64,000 nucleotides of DNA from Uloborus plumipes (GCA_038373865.1 JAXGGA010001183.1:101826-165825); one strand, 5' to 3'. Shown: positions 11,619 through 24,541, counted from the first letter of the stretch. Numbers and translations are program-made. Notes: generated by a model not told the origin, from the sequence alone.

Positions 11619-12319
11619 GGGGTTACAGTACCTTTCTAAAAAATTTCTTTAACTTAAGTGAAAACGTTAATTCTTTGAAATATTTGTTTCTGCACTTGTT
11701 TAACAATCAATAATTTATTTTCAAACATTAAAAATTTTGAAAACTTTTTTTTTGAAAATTTGAAAAATGTAAGAAAATTTCAATTTTTTAAAAACCCTAA
11801 GGCTTTTTTGTTTCTGTACTAATTTCAAAATTTCTTTTTGTGAAATGATCAGAAGGATTACCTCAACAAATCTGTGTATTAATTTTCTTATATTCTGATT
11901 AGAAAATATTATGTGACCTTTTATGTAAAAAATTCTTAGAAAATGTTGTTCTCCGAGGTTTAACAAACTCTAAAATTTTTTGTAACTTATAAAATGCTTA
12001 TTCAATGCACAGTTTTGTTAAATATATTATCCTGAGTGCAAAAAAAAAATTCTTTAAAGTTATATCTTTTATAGAAAAAATTCCTTAGCATTTCCAGTAA
12101 CATAGAAACACTAAAAACTAATCACCGAGAAAAAGCACTTTAAAATTTGGCTTTTCCATTAGAACACATAGCATGCATGCCCTAAAGTCGCTCATAACTT
12201 TTTAAATAATTTAGCTAGAACAATGCTATTTTTTCTGAGTGTTTGAAATAACTTTTACTTTTGAAATAAGCAATAAAAATTTTTTGGTCTTTTGGTCATT
12301 TTAGAGGTACTGTAACCCC
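11619..12319. mobile_element. Inverted-repeat MITE with GGGGTTACAGTACCT ends (701 bp)
   Basis: The left end GGGGTTACAGTACCT and right end AGGTACTGTAACCCC are perfect complements. TTAA flanks both ends (11615-11618 and 12320-12323). A TTAA duplication would suggest piggyBac, but the ends start GGGG rather than CCC. A TA duplication with one extra base in the repeat fits equally well. The interior is non-coding. Confidence 0.75.
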
Positions 12320-12586
12320 TTAAAATTCCTAAATTTTAGCTTAAAATGAAAAGCATAACCGAGAAACAAATAATTAATTTATGATTCTTCAGCAAATACA
12401 GCAGAACAAAACTCTAGCGTTATGCATAATTAAGAACAGAAGAAAATAAACGAAAGCGCATGATACACATTTTTTTTCTTCTTTAAGCACGTTAAAATAT
12501 TCAGCTATTTATTTTTATAAAAGCATAACAGGAAAATATGCAGTTAATTGCTAGTCATAGTAAAAATATACAAAAACATGACAAAA

Positions 12587-13911
<1,325 letters not shown>

Positions 13912-13942
<31 letters not shown>
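13912..13942. repeat. (TA)n microsatellite, right remnant
   Basis: The continuation of the TA tract at 12589 beyond the transposon. Confidence 0.9.
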
Positions 13943-13944
<2 letters not shown>

Positions 13945-15085
13945 CATTGCTATTAATTTAGATCTCCAAGTGACTAAACCGGTGGAACTCGCTTGCTAAA
14001 TAGAACACAAAAAGTCGCGTAGGGTACCTGTAAAACCCCATCTATTAATTTTGCGTATTGAAATTTATGCATGTAAATTTTGACCAAAGATTATTGTCAA
14101 TTCGTGAAACAGATTTTTCGCATATTGATGACGATTCAGGGGACTTTGAATTGACTACTGAAACAGATTTAAAGGAAAAACTTACTGTAATTCTAGAAAA
14201 AGAAGAAATAAATAAAAACCACTGAAAAGGTACTTAATGCATAACCATATTAAATTTCACATGCATTTATCACAAACATAATTGTAGTGAACCCGGTAAG
14301 TAAGCTATTCATATTTAACACCAAGAGTTTTTCTGCTCTCTCTTTTTTTTTTTTTTTTTGTGGATTTGGCTTCCAGTTGAATTTGACCTCCAGTTAGATT
14401 ACCATTTAAACAAGAAGTTCTGTCAAGAACTAAACGAGCCTACTTTCCCGTACATCGACATCTGCATTCTCGCATCTGATCATTATTCTCTTGATTATCT
14501 GAGACTGAAAATTATGTCAAACATACCTTTTTAGCACTTAGAGCTGATTTCGAAACGCAAAATATACCCCTCTCATCAGATGAAATAGACACATAAAAAG
14601 TAAATAAATGAATAAATAAAGTTTTGTCGCACCTTTTAAAGAATGTAACTGTTGCAGTTCTTCCGTAGAAAAAAATCCTTAATCGTTTTCAAAAAATAAA
14701 ATAAAATAAAATAAAATAAATAAATAAATAAAAGTACAAAGAGCATCAAAATACATTTTATTCAAGAAAGAAAAAAAAAGAAAAAAAAACTAGTCCGTTA
14801 ATAAAATGTCTTGAATTTCACTTTTAATTCGTTGCCAGCTGTTAAATATAAATAAAGAATAAAATGTTCTCGTGAATGAAAAATTTTTGTTACAAAAAAA
14901 ATCGTCTGCAGAAAAAAAAAATAATAATAATAAATAAAAAATTACAAATGAATGAATAAACAAAAAATCGTCTGCACGTTCAGTCATTTTATTTCTGAGC
15001 CTGCATTTTCGCCATGTTCGCGGAGTTGGAGTCGGAAACATTATTTATCAAAACCATTTTCTTACAAAGTTAGTTTGAAGGAAAT
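13943..15085. other. AT-rich stretch with A/T-rich simple repeats
   Basis: An AAATA/AAATAAAT simple repeat lies at about 14695-14731. A short acidic open frame of 52 codons (14067-14225) is treated under findings. Nothing else was recognised. Confidence 0.5.
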
Positions 15086-15149
15086 CCGACTTTAAGTTCA
15101 GGATCAACATTCAACTTAAATTCCCCGTAGACGCTAATGTTAACTTTTT

Positions 15150-16175
15150 TTCTGAACGATTCAATATTGAACGAAAAATGGTTCAAATCAAAAAGCGAAA
15201 TATGGGAATGTATGGGAAAGCCTCTCCGAGATCTTTCAAACAAAAAAAAGTTTATTCCATTCGGACGGTTCACTCAAAAGGTTTTAGGTGGGGAAAGGTT
15301 GCTTGAAAGGTTCAATGTTGAACGAAAAAGTTCTCAAATGGAATATTTAAATACGGTAATGAAGTATCCTTGCTGAGATCCTTCGAACAAAAAAAAAAGT
15401 TTATTTAAATCGGACTGTTCACTCAAAAGTTATTAGGGGTGACAGCTTGATTGAGCGGTTCAATGTTGAACGAAAAATTGTTCAAATCGGAAATGTAGAT
15501 ACGGGAATGAAGTATCCTTGATAAGATATTTCGAACAAAAAAAAGTTTGTTCAAATCGGATTGTTCACTCAAAAGCTAGCATCGCGGGACAGGTTGTTTG
15601 AACGGTTCAAAGATGAACCAAAAATTGTTCAAATCGAAAAATCAAATATGGGAATGAGCTGTACTCTCCGAGATCTTTCGATCAAAAAAAAGTTTATTCC
15701 ATCCGGACGGTTCACTCAAAAGTTATTAGGTGGGGAAAGGTTGCTTGAACGGTTCAATGTTGAACCAAAAATGTTCAAATTAAAAATTTAAATACGGTAA
15801 TAAAGTATCCTTGCCGAGATGCTTCGAACAAAAAAAAGTTTGTTTAAATCAGACTGTTCACTCAAAAGTTATTAGGGGTGACAGCTTGATTGAGCGGTTC
15901 AATGTTGAACAAAAAATTGTTCAAATCGGAAATGTAGATACGGGAATGAAGTATCCTTGAAATGATCTTTCGAACAAAAAAAAGTTTGTTCAAATCGGAC
16001 TGTTCATTCAAAAGTTAGCATCGCGGGACAGGTTGTTTGAACGGTTCAAAGTTGAACCAAAAATTGTTCAAATCGAAAAATCAAATATGGGAATGAGCTG
16101 TACTCGCCGAGATCTTTCCAACAAAAAAAAAAAATTGTCCAAATCGGAATGTTCATTCAAAAGTTATTAGGGGGG
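15150..16175. repeat. 147-bp tandem repeat, seven units, three-unit higher-order structure
   Basis: The core GGTTCAATGTTGAAC (or a close variant) recurs at 15158, 15309, 15457, 15604, 15751, 15896 and 16043, spacings 145-151 bp. Variants repeat every third unit. TGGGGAAAGGTTGCTTGAA precedes units at 15309 and 15751. GGGGTGACAGCTTGATTGAG precedes 15457 and 15896. TCGCGGGACAGGTTGTTTGA precedes 15604 and 16043. The higher-order period is therefore about 440 bp. Each core is a dyad (GTTCAATGTTGAAC). Shared segments include GATCTTTCGAACAAAAAAAA, GTTCAAATCGG and GTTCACTCAAAAGTTATTAG. It could be a minisatellite, or repeats at the end of a non-LTR element. Confidence 0.9.
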
Positions 16176-16176
16176 G

Positions 16177-16216
16177 ACAGACAGACTGACCGACAGACCG
16201 ACCGACCGACCGACAC
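16177..16216. repeat. GACA/GACC simple repeat
   Basis: A run of GACAGACAGACTGACC then repeated GACC immediately follows the 147-bp array. It looks like a terminal tail of that repeat, because the array ends exactly at GGGGGGACAGACAG. Confidence 0.85.
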
Positions 16217-16289
16217 ACAAATTCCCCATCTCAATACCCTACTTTCAAATTTTTAATTTTTCGATATTCATTTTACCTTTTTATTTTTT

Positions 16290-16350
16290 TAACTTGGCGA
16301 TATTTTTTGGACTTGGCGATATTTTTTTATCTTGGCGATATTTTTTAGAT
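16290..16350. repeat. Three copies of CTTGGCGATATTTTTT
   Basis: Three near-identical units of about 20 bp (AACTTGGCGATATTTTTTGG, then ACTTGGCGATATTTTTTT, then TCTTGGCGATATTTTTTA) lie just before the piggyBac-like MITE. Confidence 0.8.
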
Positions 16351-16357
16351 GCATTAA

Positions 16358-17160
16358 CCCGTAACAGGGGAGGTGAAAAAGTAGGACGTAACAGGGGACG
16401 TGCGGTCTCAGAGACCGCGCTACTTTCAGATTTTTTAAAAATCGTGTAATAAAGATATGATCATTCAACTTCTCAGAGATATTCTTTGAACTTTTATTTG
16501 CACGGAAAAAAATTTTTTTTTGAGTTTAAATAGAAACATACCTTTTCGGAGAAAATTTCGCGAGGGCTCTAAGATTTTTCGAGAAAAAGCATATGTTGCT
16601 GTAAACATTTTACTACGGATAATAAAAACCATCATGTTATTCATTAATGATTTTATTTTAGTTATTTAATACTTACAGAGCATTTTAATACCAGAAAATT
16701 GAATATAAAATATTACTGAAATTTTTTGACAACACCTTAACTATTAGCATATCGCGTCGTATTTTCGGTAATAATTGAGTCCTCATCATCCCTAAAACAC
16801 TCATAACGAAGTTTTTGCAAACATTCTAAAAAATTCTCTAGAGTAATTATCTAGAGTATTTTGCATCTCTCGCGCATAACGCGAATCAGATTAATAAACG
16901 CATCTCCGCAAACCTAACGTTAGAACTACGCGTCATTACTGCCGAAAATTGTAACGCTGAAGGGGAGGTGCGGTCTCACAGACCGCTACTGAAGAAAACT
17001 ATTAAATTTCTAGCAAATCCATATGCCAAAGGATGTTGATGAGACAGGGTGATGTTCAGGGCCTCAAAACAAGAAGCTACTGGGAAAAACAGGTCATTTG
17101 GACTCAAAATGTATAAAGGGTGAATGGTTTAAATACGTGTGCCACCTCCCCTGTTACGGG
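16358..17160. mobile_element. piggyBac-like MITE (803 bp)
   Basis: The perfect 18-bp terminal inverted repeat is CCCGTAACAGGGGAGGTG. TTAA flanks both ends (16354-16357 and 17161-17164). Internal copies of the head occur at about 16388 (GTAACAGGGGACGTG) and 16961 (AAGGGGAGGTG). Each is followed by the near-palindrome GCGGTCTCAGAGACCGC or GCGGTCTCACAGACCGC. Internal repeats beside the ends are typical of piggyBac. It is non-coding and would rely on a transposase in trans. Confidence 0.88.
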
Positions 17161-17164
17161 TTAA

Positions 17165-19600
17165 GCTACTTTTAATACTTTTTCGTCTTTCTTTTATTTT
17201 TAACGGGAAAGTAGGCTAAAAACGAGTGCAGTTTCTCAACTAATGAAAAACAGCAGCTTCTGGCAAGTGTTCTTGAAAGAAAATATTGAAAAATTAAGCT
17301 ACTGAAGTACGAGCTCATATCAGTTGAATTTCGCATTCGTGATGTGATTGGAGTGACTTAGGCACCCCTTGTGAACTCTTCCGGGTTAAGTCTTTGCTTG
17401 ATGCTTCATTCAAATGCCACATGTGTCGAAAACAAAAGACAGTGTGCGAATTATTTGCTAATAAGATGTGAAAAATTATATGCAAATATGTAATAACACA
17501 TAAGTGTGATTTTGTTTCTTTTCATTGTATCGTAAGCAACTGTATTTAATTTTGCTTCAAAACATGTCTTTTTTTTCCATCGTAATCTGAACTATCCGGA
17601 CTTTTGCTTATCCAAATTTACTGGTCCCAGCTAGTCCGAATAAACGTGTTTGCACTTTATTAAAAGCGCCTCCATTTTCTATATCTAACATATTTCAAAG
17701 CGTTCTAACCTCAGCAAAATAAATTAAATTGAACTTCTAGTTAAAATATTTTTTAAATTTTTTTGAAGAAGTGTATCTTTTGAATGATTCTAGGAAAAGA
17801 TTTTTTTGCTTTACTATTTACTTTTATTTAAACTTTTAACCAATTTTTTTCTTTTTTCTAACTCATAAGTGAAGTTTTTTATTGCGAAATAATGCTTTCA
17901 CCGGCCATGAGGCACATATTTTTCTGTAAAAGCGACAAACTCTGAAAAAAGATTTTTCATGTATGGAGCCGAAAAAATGTTAAAAGTACAATAGATACTT
18001 TCGATGAAAGAAACGGATATTCCAAAGTCTAAATGATCTATTCATTAGTCTTGTTTATTGCTTCTTTTTCTAAAAGATTAATTGCTCATTTAGTTATATT
18101 ATCGACTTTTTAAGTCTATCTTAGCACAAACGCTTCTTACTTGTTCAAGGGGAAACAATTCATTAGCTTGATTTGGTTAGCTTTCAAAATCATTAAACGA
18201 TGCTTTTTCAACAGTACAAAGTTAATCATGCCCATAAGTAAATAGTAGTTTACTCTAAAGTGTTCTTTCTCGAAATCTTTTTTCAACAAAGCGATTTTAC
18301 TTTTGTTTTCTTTTACTTTAGAGCATTTTCGCAACAATCTCTGTCTTACTTTCCAAGAATGCTAAAACCTTTAAACTTTCTCAATTACATTTGCAAACAT
18401 AGTATGCAAAAGATACCAGACAGAGGAATTCCCATTTGAGTTCCAAAATGGTGGTAACGACTTAAACGTGCCTGTAATTGTTCTCTCGCGTACATCAGCT
18501 GCCAAACGCCAAATGACAAATCCCGTAGTAAATCGAAGCAGCAGATGATCTCGAATGAATGTAATCCGCGGAAATACGTGCAGCCTAATGCACTTATCAG
18601 ATACGTCACATTGACTTGATCATATCTTATCTACAAAATGACAGTTTGCTAACGAATACAAGGCAATGCTTTTCGAGCAATAGTCTGTTCTAGTAGTTTA
18701 GTAGATTCAAATTCAATAATACTTCAGCCAGAAATAATTATGAAACTATGACGCATTAAATCTTCCTGATCTTATGTCATTAAGTAAAACTTAGTGTCAA
18801 TGTAAAATAATATGTACTAAGGACGCTGTACATCATCTTGTTCTTTTTAATCTGCTTCTAAAAGCACACCAAACAAAAACTTATCCAGAAATATTGTTTT
18901 TTCTCCAGAAAAAATCACGTTAAGTTGCAATCTTTTCTCAACCACTAGTTAAGCATCACTGGATGAGCTCATTTCTAAATATTTTATGAATTTGAAAGAG
19001 TAATTTTTGAATAAATACAACATTATGCAGCATTAATGCTTACTCATTGCTCATCTCTGCTAAGAATAATTTGTCTCATTTAATTTTACCATCCCTCTTT
19101 CGTTTATTTTGCGCGTAATGGGTAGAGTAGCTGCCTGTCCTACGATAAAAAAAACGGAATAACTAAACTGTGTTTAGAGGTATATGTTACAAATTTTAAC
19201 TGCTGAACAAAATTCAGTTCCCGCTCCTTAATCACTTCCAACGGTTTAGATTTTAAACTCAAATTTAGTTCAAATCAAAGCTTTCGAAATCATTTAATGA
19301 GGTACAAAAAAGTAACGGTAAAAATAGTTGTTCGTTTCTACAAAGTCTACAGAGAATTTTATAGGCACTTTTGGGACTTAAAAAATTAATTTTCAAAAAA
19401 TCATGACATAAAGAATAAATGTAGCGCACAACCCCAAGCGAATCTTCTAGTTTTTATTTTATTTATTTATTTTAATAATAATTTGAAGTTTTGGACCCCA
19501 AACTGTAATTGCGCCTCCTTCAGAAAACATTTGGGACTCTTTGTACGTAAGTATTATTATTTGCCTTTAAACTTAAATCTAAGTCCCTATTGAAAAATTT
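17165..19600. other. AT-rich stretch, no gene recognised
   Basis: It contains a possible transposon-end remnant near 17585-17645 (see findings). A 74-codon frame on the minus strand at 18385-18609 is less AT-rich than its surroundings, but shows no recognisable domain and no clear splice signals. Confidence 0.45.
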
Positions 19601-19608
19601 AAACTAGT

Positions 19609-19850
19609 TTGTATGGGAACCTGGAGGGAACTCTGTTCTTTTTATCAAGACCAGGATTCAAGCAAATCCCTGGTAAAGTACCGCCAGACGTACTAATTTA
19701 CTTGGAGGACTTTGCGACCACGAGCATTTTTAACATCCCCCTGCCATCATTAGTAAAGACGGTGGATCTTTTATCGGCTAAGATTGAACCCGGGACCCTC
19801 CAGTTACGAGACCAACTCTTCACCAATCGGGCCATAATATCCCCACTATC
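19609..19850 (-). repeat. tRNA-derived SINE
   Basis: Reading the minus strand from about 19850, a box-A-like GGCCCGATTGG (complement of 19823-19833) is followed by box-B-like CCCGGGTTCAATC (complement of 19782-19794). The spacing is that of tRNA promoters. A body of about 170 bp follows, including AAAGATCCACCGTC. This is a standard tRNA-derived SINE layout. The tail and target duplication were not resolved. The plus-strand frame at 19609-19878 is an antisense by-product. Confidence 0.65.
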
Positions 19851-19859
19851 CCCCTTAAA

Positions 19860-22485
19860 ATGTTGCCCAAAATTTTAGATTGCCTATATACGTTCTGTAA
19901 CATTGCGCCTAATGGTAGGAGGAATGCGCAAGAGAATACACGCTTTCATTTTTTGTATAACTTAATATAATTAGTGAATGTATTTATTAGACTGTCAAGT
20001 CAATTTTAGTATATTCCAACCATTTACTGCTATTTTTCTTTAACTGAAAAGCTGATATCTCTTTCACACACAAGTAAAATATAACTTACTGATCTTATTA
20101 AAACGTTTCAAATCTTTGAACCCATTCTACGGTTAGAATTTTTTTTCTGTAAAACCATGAGTGAAAAATTCGTCTAACAAATAATGAGTTTTGTTATATA
20201 ACAAGTAATTATACAGTTAGCATTTATGCCAAAACAATTGGAACAAAAGCTATGTTAAACGCACTTTCTCATGTCTGCATTCACTAACGATGTAATTAGT
20301 TCATTGTAATTACTTCCGGGAACAATATCAATGCGGGCGCAAATTAAAACAGTTTCCTTTATGAAGTCTGTCATTTTTTAGTTTAATAATTTCTACATTC
20401 TATTGCTATTGTTCAACATTCAAAGTTTTTACCATTAGCAACAAAAGAAAGCTTACATTTCAACTAAAAATAAATTTAAAAGGAAAATAAATAGAATTTT
20501 GAAAATATTTTAGCATTTTTTAAAAAATGACACCATCTTAACAAGTGGTCACCGCTTTGTTCTTAAAGATCCACGCCAACTCGAATGGGTGAAAAAGTTT
20601 CGACAGAACTCGTCAAAGAGAAATGACCTGCACATTATGGAAATGAAGATGCATCCTCCGGAGATAAAAATGCTTTTCAAAGTTGAGCAAAACCTCCTTA
20701 TGCGTCCCCGTCTTCTCCGGTAAGCCCATCAAGTCATTTGTTTCTTTTCCTAAAGAACATCGTGTTTCTCTGCGCCCCAAAAAACACTTTGAACATATTG
20801 ATGGATGCTTTGCGTAAAGTTTCAAAACCCTTTACCGGTGCATGAACTATTTCAGCGAATAGGAAAACAAATGCTTAACATTTTTCATTCTTTTTCCCAT
20901 TTTCACGCCAAAAGATTCTTCTCCCATCATTTTTGCTTGCTTCGTTGCCTGCGCTAGATGAATTTATGAACTATTTCCAGCGGCTCAAGCATAAAGTGCT
21001 TACACTTACACTTTTTATCAAAGTAATACATATTTTCATTACTAAATAACTTCAGAAAATTCCTTAGACCAAGGTTGTTTTTTTTTTTTGGTCTGACAGA
21101 AACACTTTAATCAAAATTAAATGTATCTTGTATTCCATAGTGAAAGTTCTTATTGTAACACAATGACAACTTGTATCATAAAAATGTAAGTATTTATTGC
21201 TTTATTAGTTTTGGATAGGTTTATCACTTTTCTAGTTCTCAATTTATGTGTCTACTAGTAGATAAGAAATGTTTAGGAATACACGCGCTTAGTTTAGTTA
21301 ATGCAATAGTGTTAATAATCATTATTTATATCAATTCCTGAATTTTACTGTAGTTTTAATAATCTGCACTCATGGACCAGATTTTTAAGTAAGGGTCAGG
21401 AAGTAATATAGTGTCACGAAATTTATGTGTTATCCTTAAAAAAAATTATTTGTATACACATAACGTCGTTTATGTGGTTGTAAAAGACTCATAAGCTCTT
21501 TATTAAATTTATCAAGAAAAATTTTAAATGTACAAAGTAAAATCCTTCTTTGCTTCCTAACCTTGTTTAAAACGGTTGTTTCATGTCTTGAGTCATAGAT
21601 GATATTTTTTCGGCCCAAAAAAAATTTTACATCATCGTTAATATTAAAGCCTCTAAGAAACTGTAAAGCTTTATTTTATAAATTAAATATTTGTGCCTAT
21701 TAGCTAAATAAGCTTTATGCTTAAGAAACATATTCTCCCTTAGACTTTATGTATCCTTAAATATTAGCCTCTAACAATATTTATAAGTGCCTGTTTTTGT
21801 GTATGTGCTTTCATTATCTTAGTTATACTTCAATTGAGGGGACGGTATTCCTGCGAATACTTCCTTTAATTGGATGTGTGTGTGTGTGTGTGTGGTAGAA
21901 AAAAAAGATTTAAAAAACTGCATCGATTTTATCTTTTTCTAGGACTATCTGTTAAAAATAAGTTAATGCCTCCCTCTATATATATTTTGCTCTTTTTTTC
22001 TTTTCGAGTTTATTCTTTTAATTTGTTTGTTTTAATTATCGATACGTCTTAGTTTTGTCTCTAAGCGTTTTTTTCCACCCACCAACAGTTTAATTGGCAT
22101 TCGGGAAACGCAAAGTGTCAATAACTTTTAAAGTAACAAATTCTTTATCCCGCATAGCATTTATTTTCTAACGTGTGGAGTATTTAATAGTATTTATATT
22201 CAGTGATGCTCGTGTTTTCTTCTATAATTAAACTTCGCAGTTGAACCAGGATGGGACTGCTTCTATTTCGGAAAACATTTTCAAAAAGTAACAAAATATG
22301 CATTAGAACCAAGGATCTATCCGAAAACCTTTCACAGAACCTATGAAACAAATAAATGGAGCGTTCTAGAATAAAAAACGCATTTTTGGCGATAATTATT
22401 CTAAAAATAATAACCTACACCCGCACAGGAGAGCTACCGAAATAAATAAACAATGAAATGCAATATATCTAACACTTGAGAAGAA
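19860..22485. other. AT-rich stretch, no gene recognised
   Basis: A GC-richer patch at about 20530-20960 contains an open stretch with splice-like borders (see findings). A short TG repeat lies at 21874-21892. The rest shows no ends, boxes or domains. Confidence 0.45.
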
Positions 22486-22487
22486 AG

Positions 22488-22577
22488 AACACGGCTAGTC
22501 CCCTATCGGTATTCGAACCAGAATTAGCTTCTCAGCATGCCAGTGTCGCAGCCCGTCTGTTACCAGTTCACGCTGTA
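22488..22577 (-). repeat. tRNA-like SINE head
   Basis: On the minus strand, GAACTGGTAACAGACGGG stands at a box A position. GGTTCGAATACC (complement of 22508-22520 region) stands at box B, with tRNA-like spacing. The cloverleaf stems do not pair well enough to call a functional tRNA, so this is read as a SINE head or tRNA-like remnant. Confidence 0.5.
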
Positions 22578-22579
22578 GA

Positions 22580-23845
22580 ATGAATAAAGATTACTTTTCT
22601 CCTTGCAATAGATCTAAGACTAACAACTATTGACGTTTAAATCAGGACCGTGATCAATTTTTAAGTAGTGGTTATAGTAACTGAGAAACAGGTCCAACAA
22701 CAACAGTAAGATATCCACCGTTATTTATCCCATTTAATTTCAAATGATCATTGCAGTTCTTATTGTACATGATTTTTAAAAGCATTTTTATGATTCATTT
22801 CGCATTAGATTTCACTACTTAAGGTTCTGTTTAGTTTTGCATTTTCTTTTACATATCAGTGACAAGTCTCTCTCAACTCTCAACACTGAGCGGTAGTGTA
22901 AACATTGTTTTAAGCAATGACTTATCTTGTATTGTTGAATTCGTTTGGGAATTTATTGCGCAGCAAAAAAAAATGAATCAATAGCTCGAACACAAAAAAA
23001 GATGAAACTCTAAACAGCTAAATACGAAATTTCAGAGAGCTTGGACACACTTGGTATATTCACAGGTATATACTCTAAGATAAGAGAATGGGCCACCTGA
23101 AGAATCTGAGTTAATTCCTTTATCATAGTTATGATAAAAGGATTCCATCTAATCTCCGGGATAATCGATCAGTGGAGGGCTCGTTAGACGACCCTCAGAG
23201 GAAGGAATATTAATGCGTCCCCTAATGTAGAACAGGATTACTTTCCCCATCACAATCGCATTTGAATGAATGTCCGTCGTTAGCGGAAGATCTCCTTAAT
23301 GGATGCTAATGACGGTTCATTTGGCGGAAGTGAAAAACACCACGAAGCAATATCTGCCTATCTTTCATTTTCCTGAGAAGCAGGCTCATGCTTTAAAGCA
23401 TCTTAAGGATTTCCGTGCGAGCGTTTATTTATTTTCAGAGTAAAAACTCACACTATGAGATGTGAACATTATATGCGTCAGTACTACAGGCTTGTGAAAG
23501 AACACACAGTTAAAATATGCAGTTTCTCAGTCAATTACATTCATGTGGTTCTAGGCTACAAAAAGAAAATTATCTTTTATCAGTTTACTTATATTTTGCG
23601 TGTATTAAGGAAAGGTATATTTGTAATGGTAGTTCTGTGATAACTAGTCTGTGAGCATTTCGCTTTCGGCTCCAATTTGGTCGACATGATTCTGTTGCAT
23701 ACAGAAAAACTATTTGCGTTTGGATATCACGCTTCAGAGCTACTAGTACTGTATTAAAAATAAGAACACCAGGACGGCCTCAGACGGTATAAACGCTGAA
23801 AACTGTGATGCGTATGAAAGCTTCCGTCCAGGAATCCCCAAATTT
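22580..23845. other. Non-coding stretch with a GC-richer patch
   Basis: Between about 23075 and 23430 the composition is less AT-rich and includes an inverted repeat, CCTTTATCATAGTTATGATA followed by AAAGG (near 23117). No gene was recognised. Confidence 0.4.
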
Positions 23846-23858
23846 ACATGTGTAAGCT

Positions 23859-24541
23859 GCCAACAGAGTGGTGTAGTACACTCTTAATTCAAAAGAGCGA
23901 AAAAGTCACTCTAAAAAAGAGTGAAATCGATTGCGGATGCATTCGCTCTTTCTGAGTGTTGGCTTTATCGAAAAGAGACGCTTTCCGAGAAAAAAAGATT
24001 TAAAAATGCTCTATAAAGGAGTGAATTACACAATCACTCTTTCTGAAGAGCGGAACTGAAAGACACTCCGTCATAACCGCTCCGCAAAAGGAGTGAAATT
24101 AGCTTCTATAAGAGTTTTCAAATCTGGAAAAGAGTAAAAATTAACTCAGTATGAGTGAAAATCAGGGGGATTTTTTAAGAGAGTAGTTACACTGGCGCCT
24201 CCAAACGCGCGGGATCAAACCCAACTCCAGTTGGTGGATTTTCATGGTGCATAAAATCGACAGCGTTCATGTCGTATGATTATGCGGCATGTAAAAGATC
24301 CCTCGAGTACTTGTTTGGCTTATAGTATCTCGTGGCAAAATTAAATTACTTATGCAGTTTCGCATCAAATAGAGCCCAGGTGCCTCCATCTGAGGGGGAA
24401 ACTGGGCGTCAAAATCCTCGTGGCAATAGCATTCCGACGATGGTGTTGCCACGTAAAAGAGTGGATGCCGGTCTTGAGAAACGCACCAGGTCTGCAAATG
24501 GCAAAAAGCTAAACGCAGCCCCATTTGAAACAAACAAACAA
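23859..24541 (+). repeat. tRNA-derived SINE with (AAAC)n tail, interrupted by a MITE
   Basis: A 13-bp target duplication, ACATGTGTAAGCT, bounds it (23846-23858 and 24542-24554). The right end is an AAAC repeat tail, typical of non-LTR-type insertion. With the nested MITE ignored, the head reads AGAGTGGTGTAGTTACACTG (box A region) and GGGATCAAACCC (box-B-like, about 24209). A body of roughly 300 bp follows. The insert MITE lies within the box A region, so this copy can no longer have an intact promoter. The frames on either strand at 24267-24578 are by-products. Confidence 0.75.
23880..24182. mobile_element. MITE with AGAGTGAAA motif repeats, nested in SINE (303 bp)
   Basis: The ends are an imperfect inverted repeat (ACTCTTAA... 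and ...TTAAGAGA). The flanks GTAGTAC (23873-23879) and GTAGTTAC (24183-24190) look like a 7-8-bp duplication. That length would suit a hAT-type origin. The interior repeats GAGTGAAA, GAGCG and CACTCTTTCTGA on both strands at least eight times. It is non-coding. Confidence 0.65.

Noticed and set aside
15150..16216. Regular repeats resembling a CRISPR array
   Set aside because: The whole 147-bp unit is repeated, with no unique spacers, and the setting is eukaryotic.
18385..18609. 74-codon minus-strand frame with less AT-rich composition
   Set aside because: No recognisable domain, no clear splice signals and no neighbouring exon; kept only as a note.
19782..19833. tRNA gene on the minus strand
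   Set aside because: Boxes A and B are present, but the acceptor stem does not pair convincingly and a SINE body follows.
22488..22577. tRNA gene on the minus strand
   Set aside because: Box B is good but the cloverleaf is poor; a SINE head is more likely.
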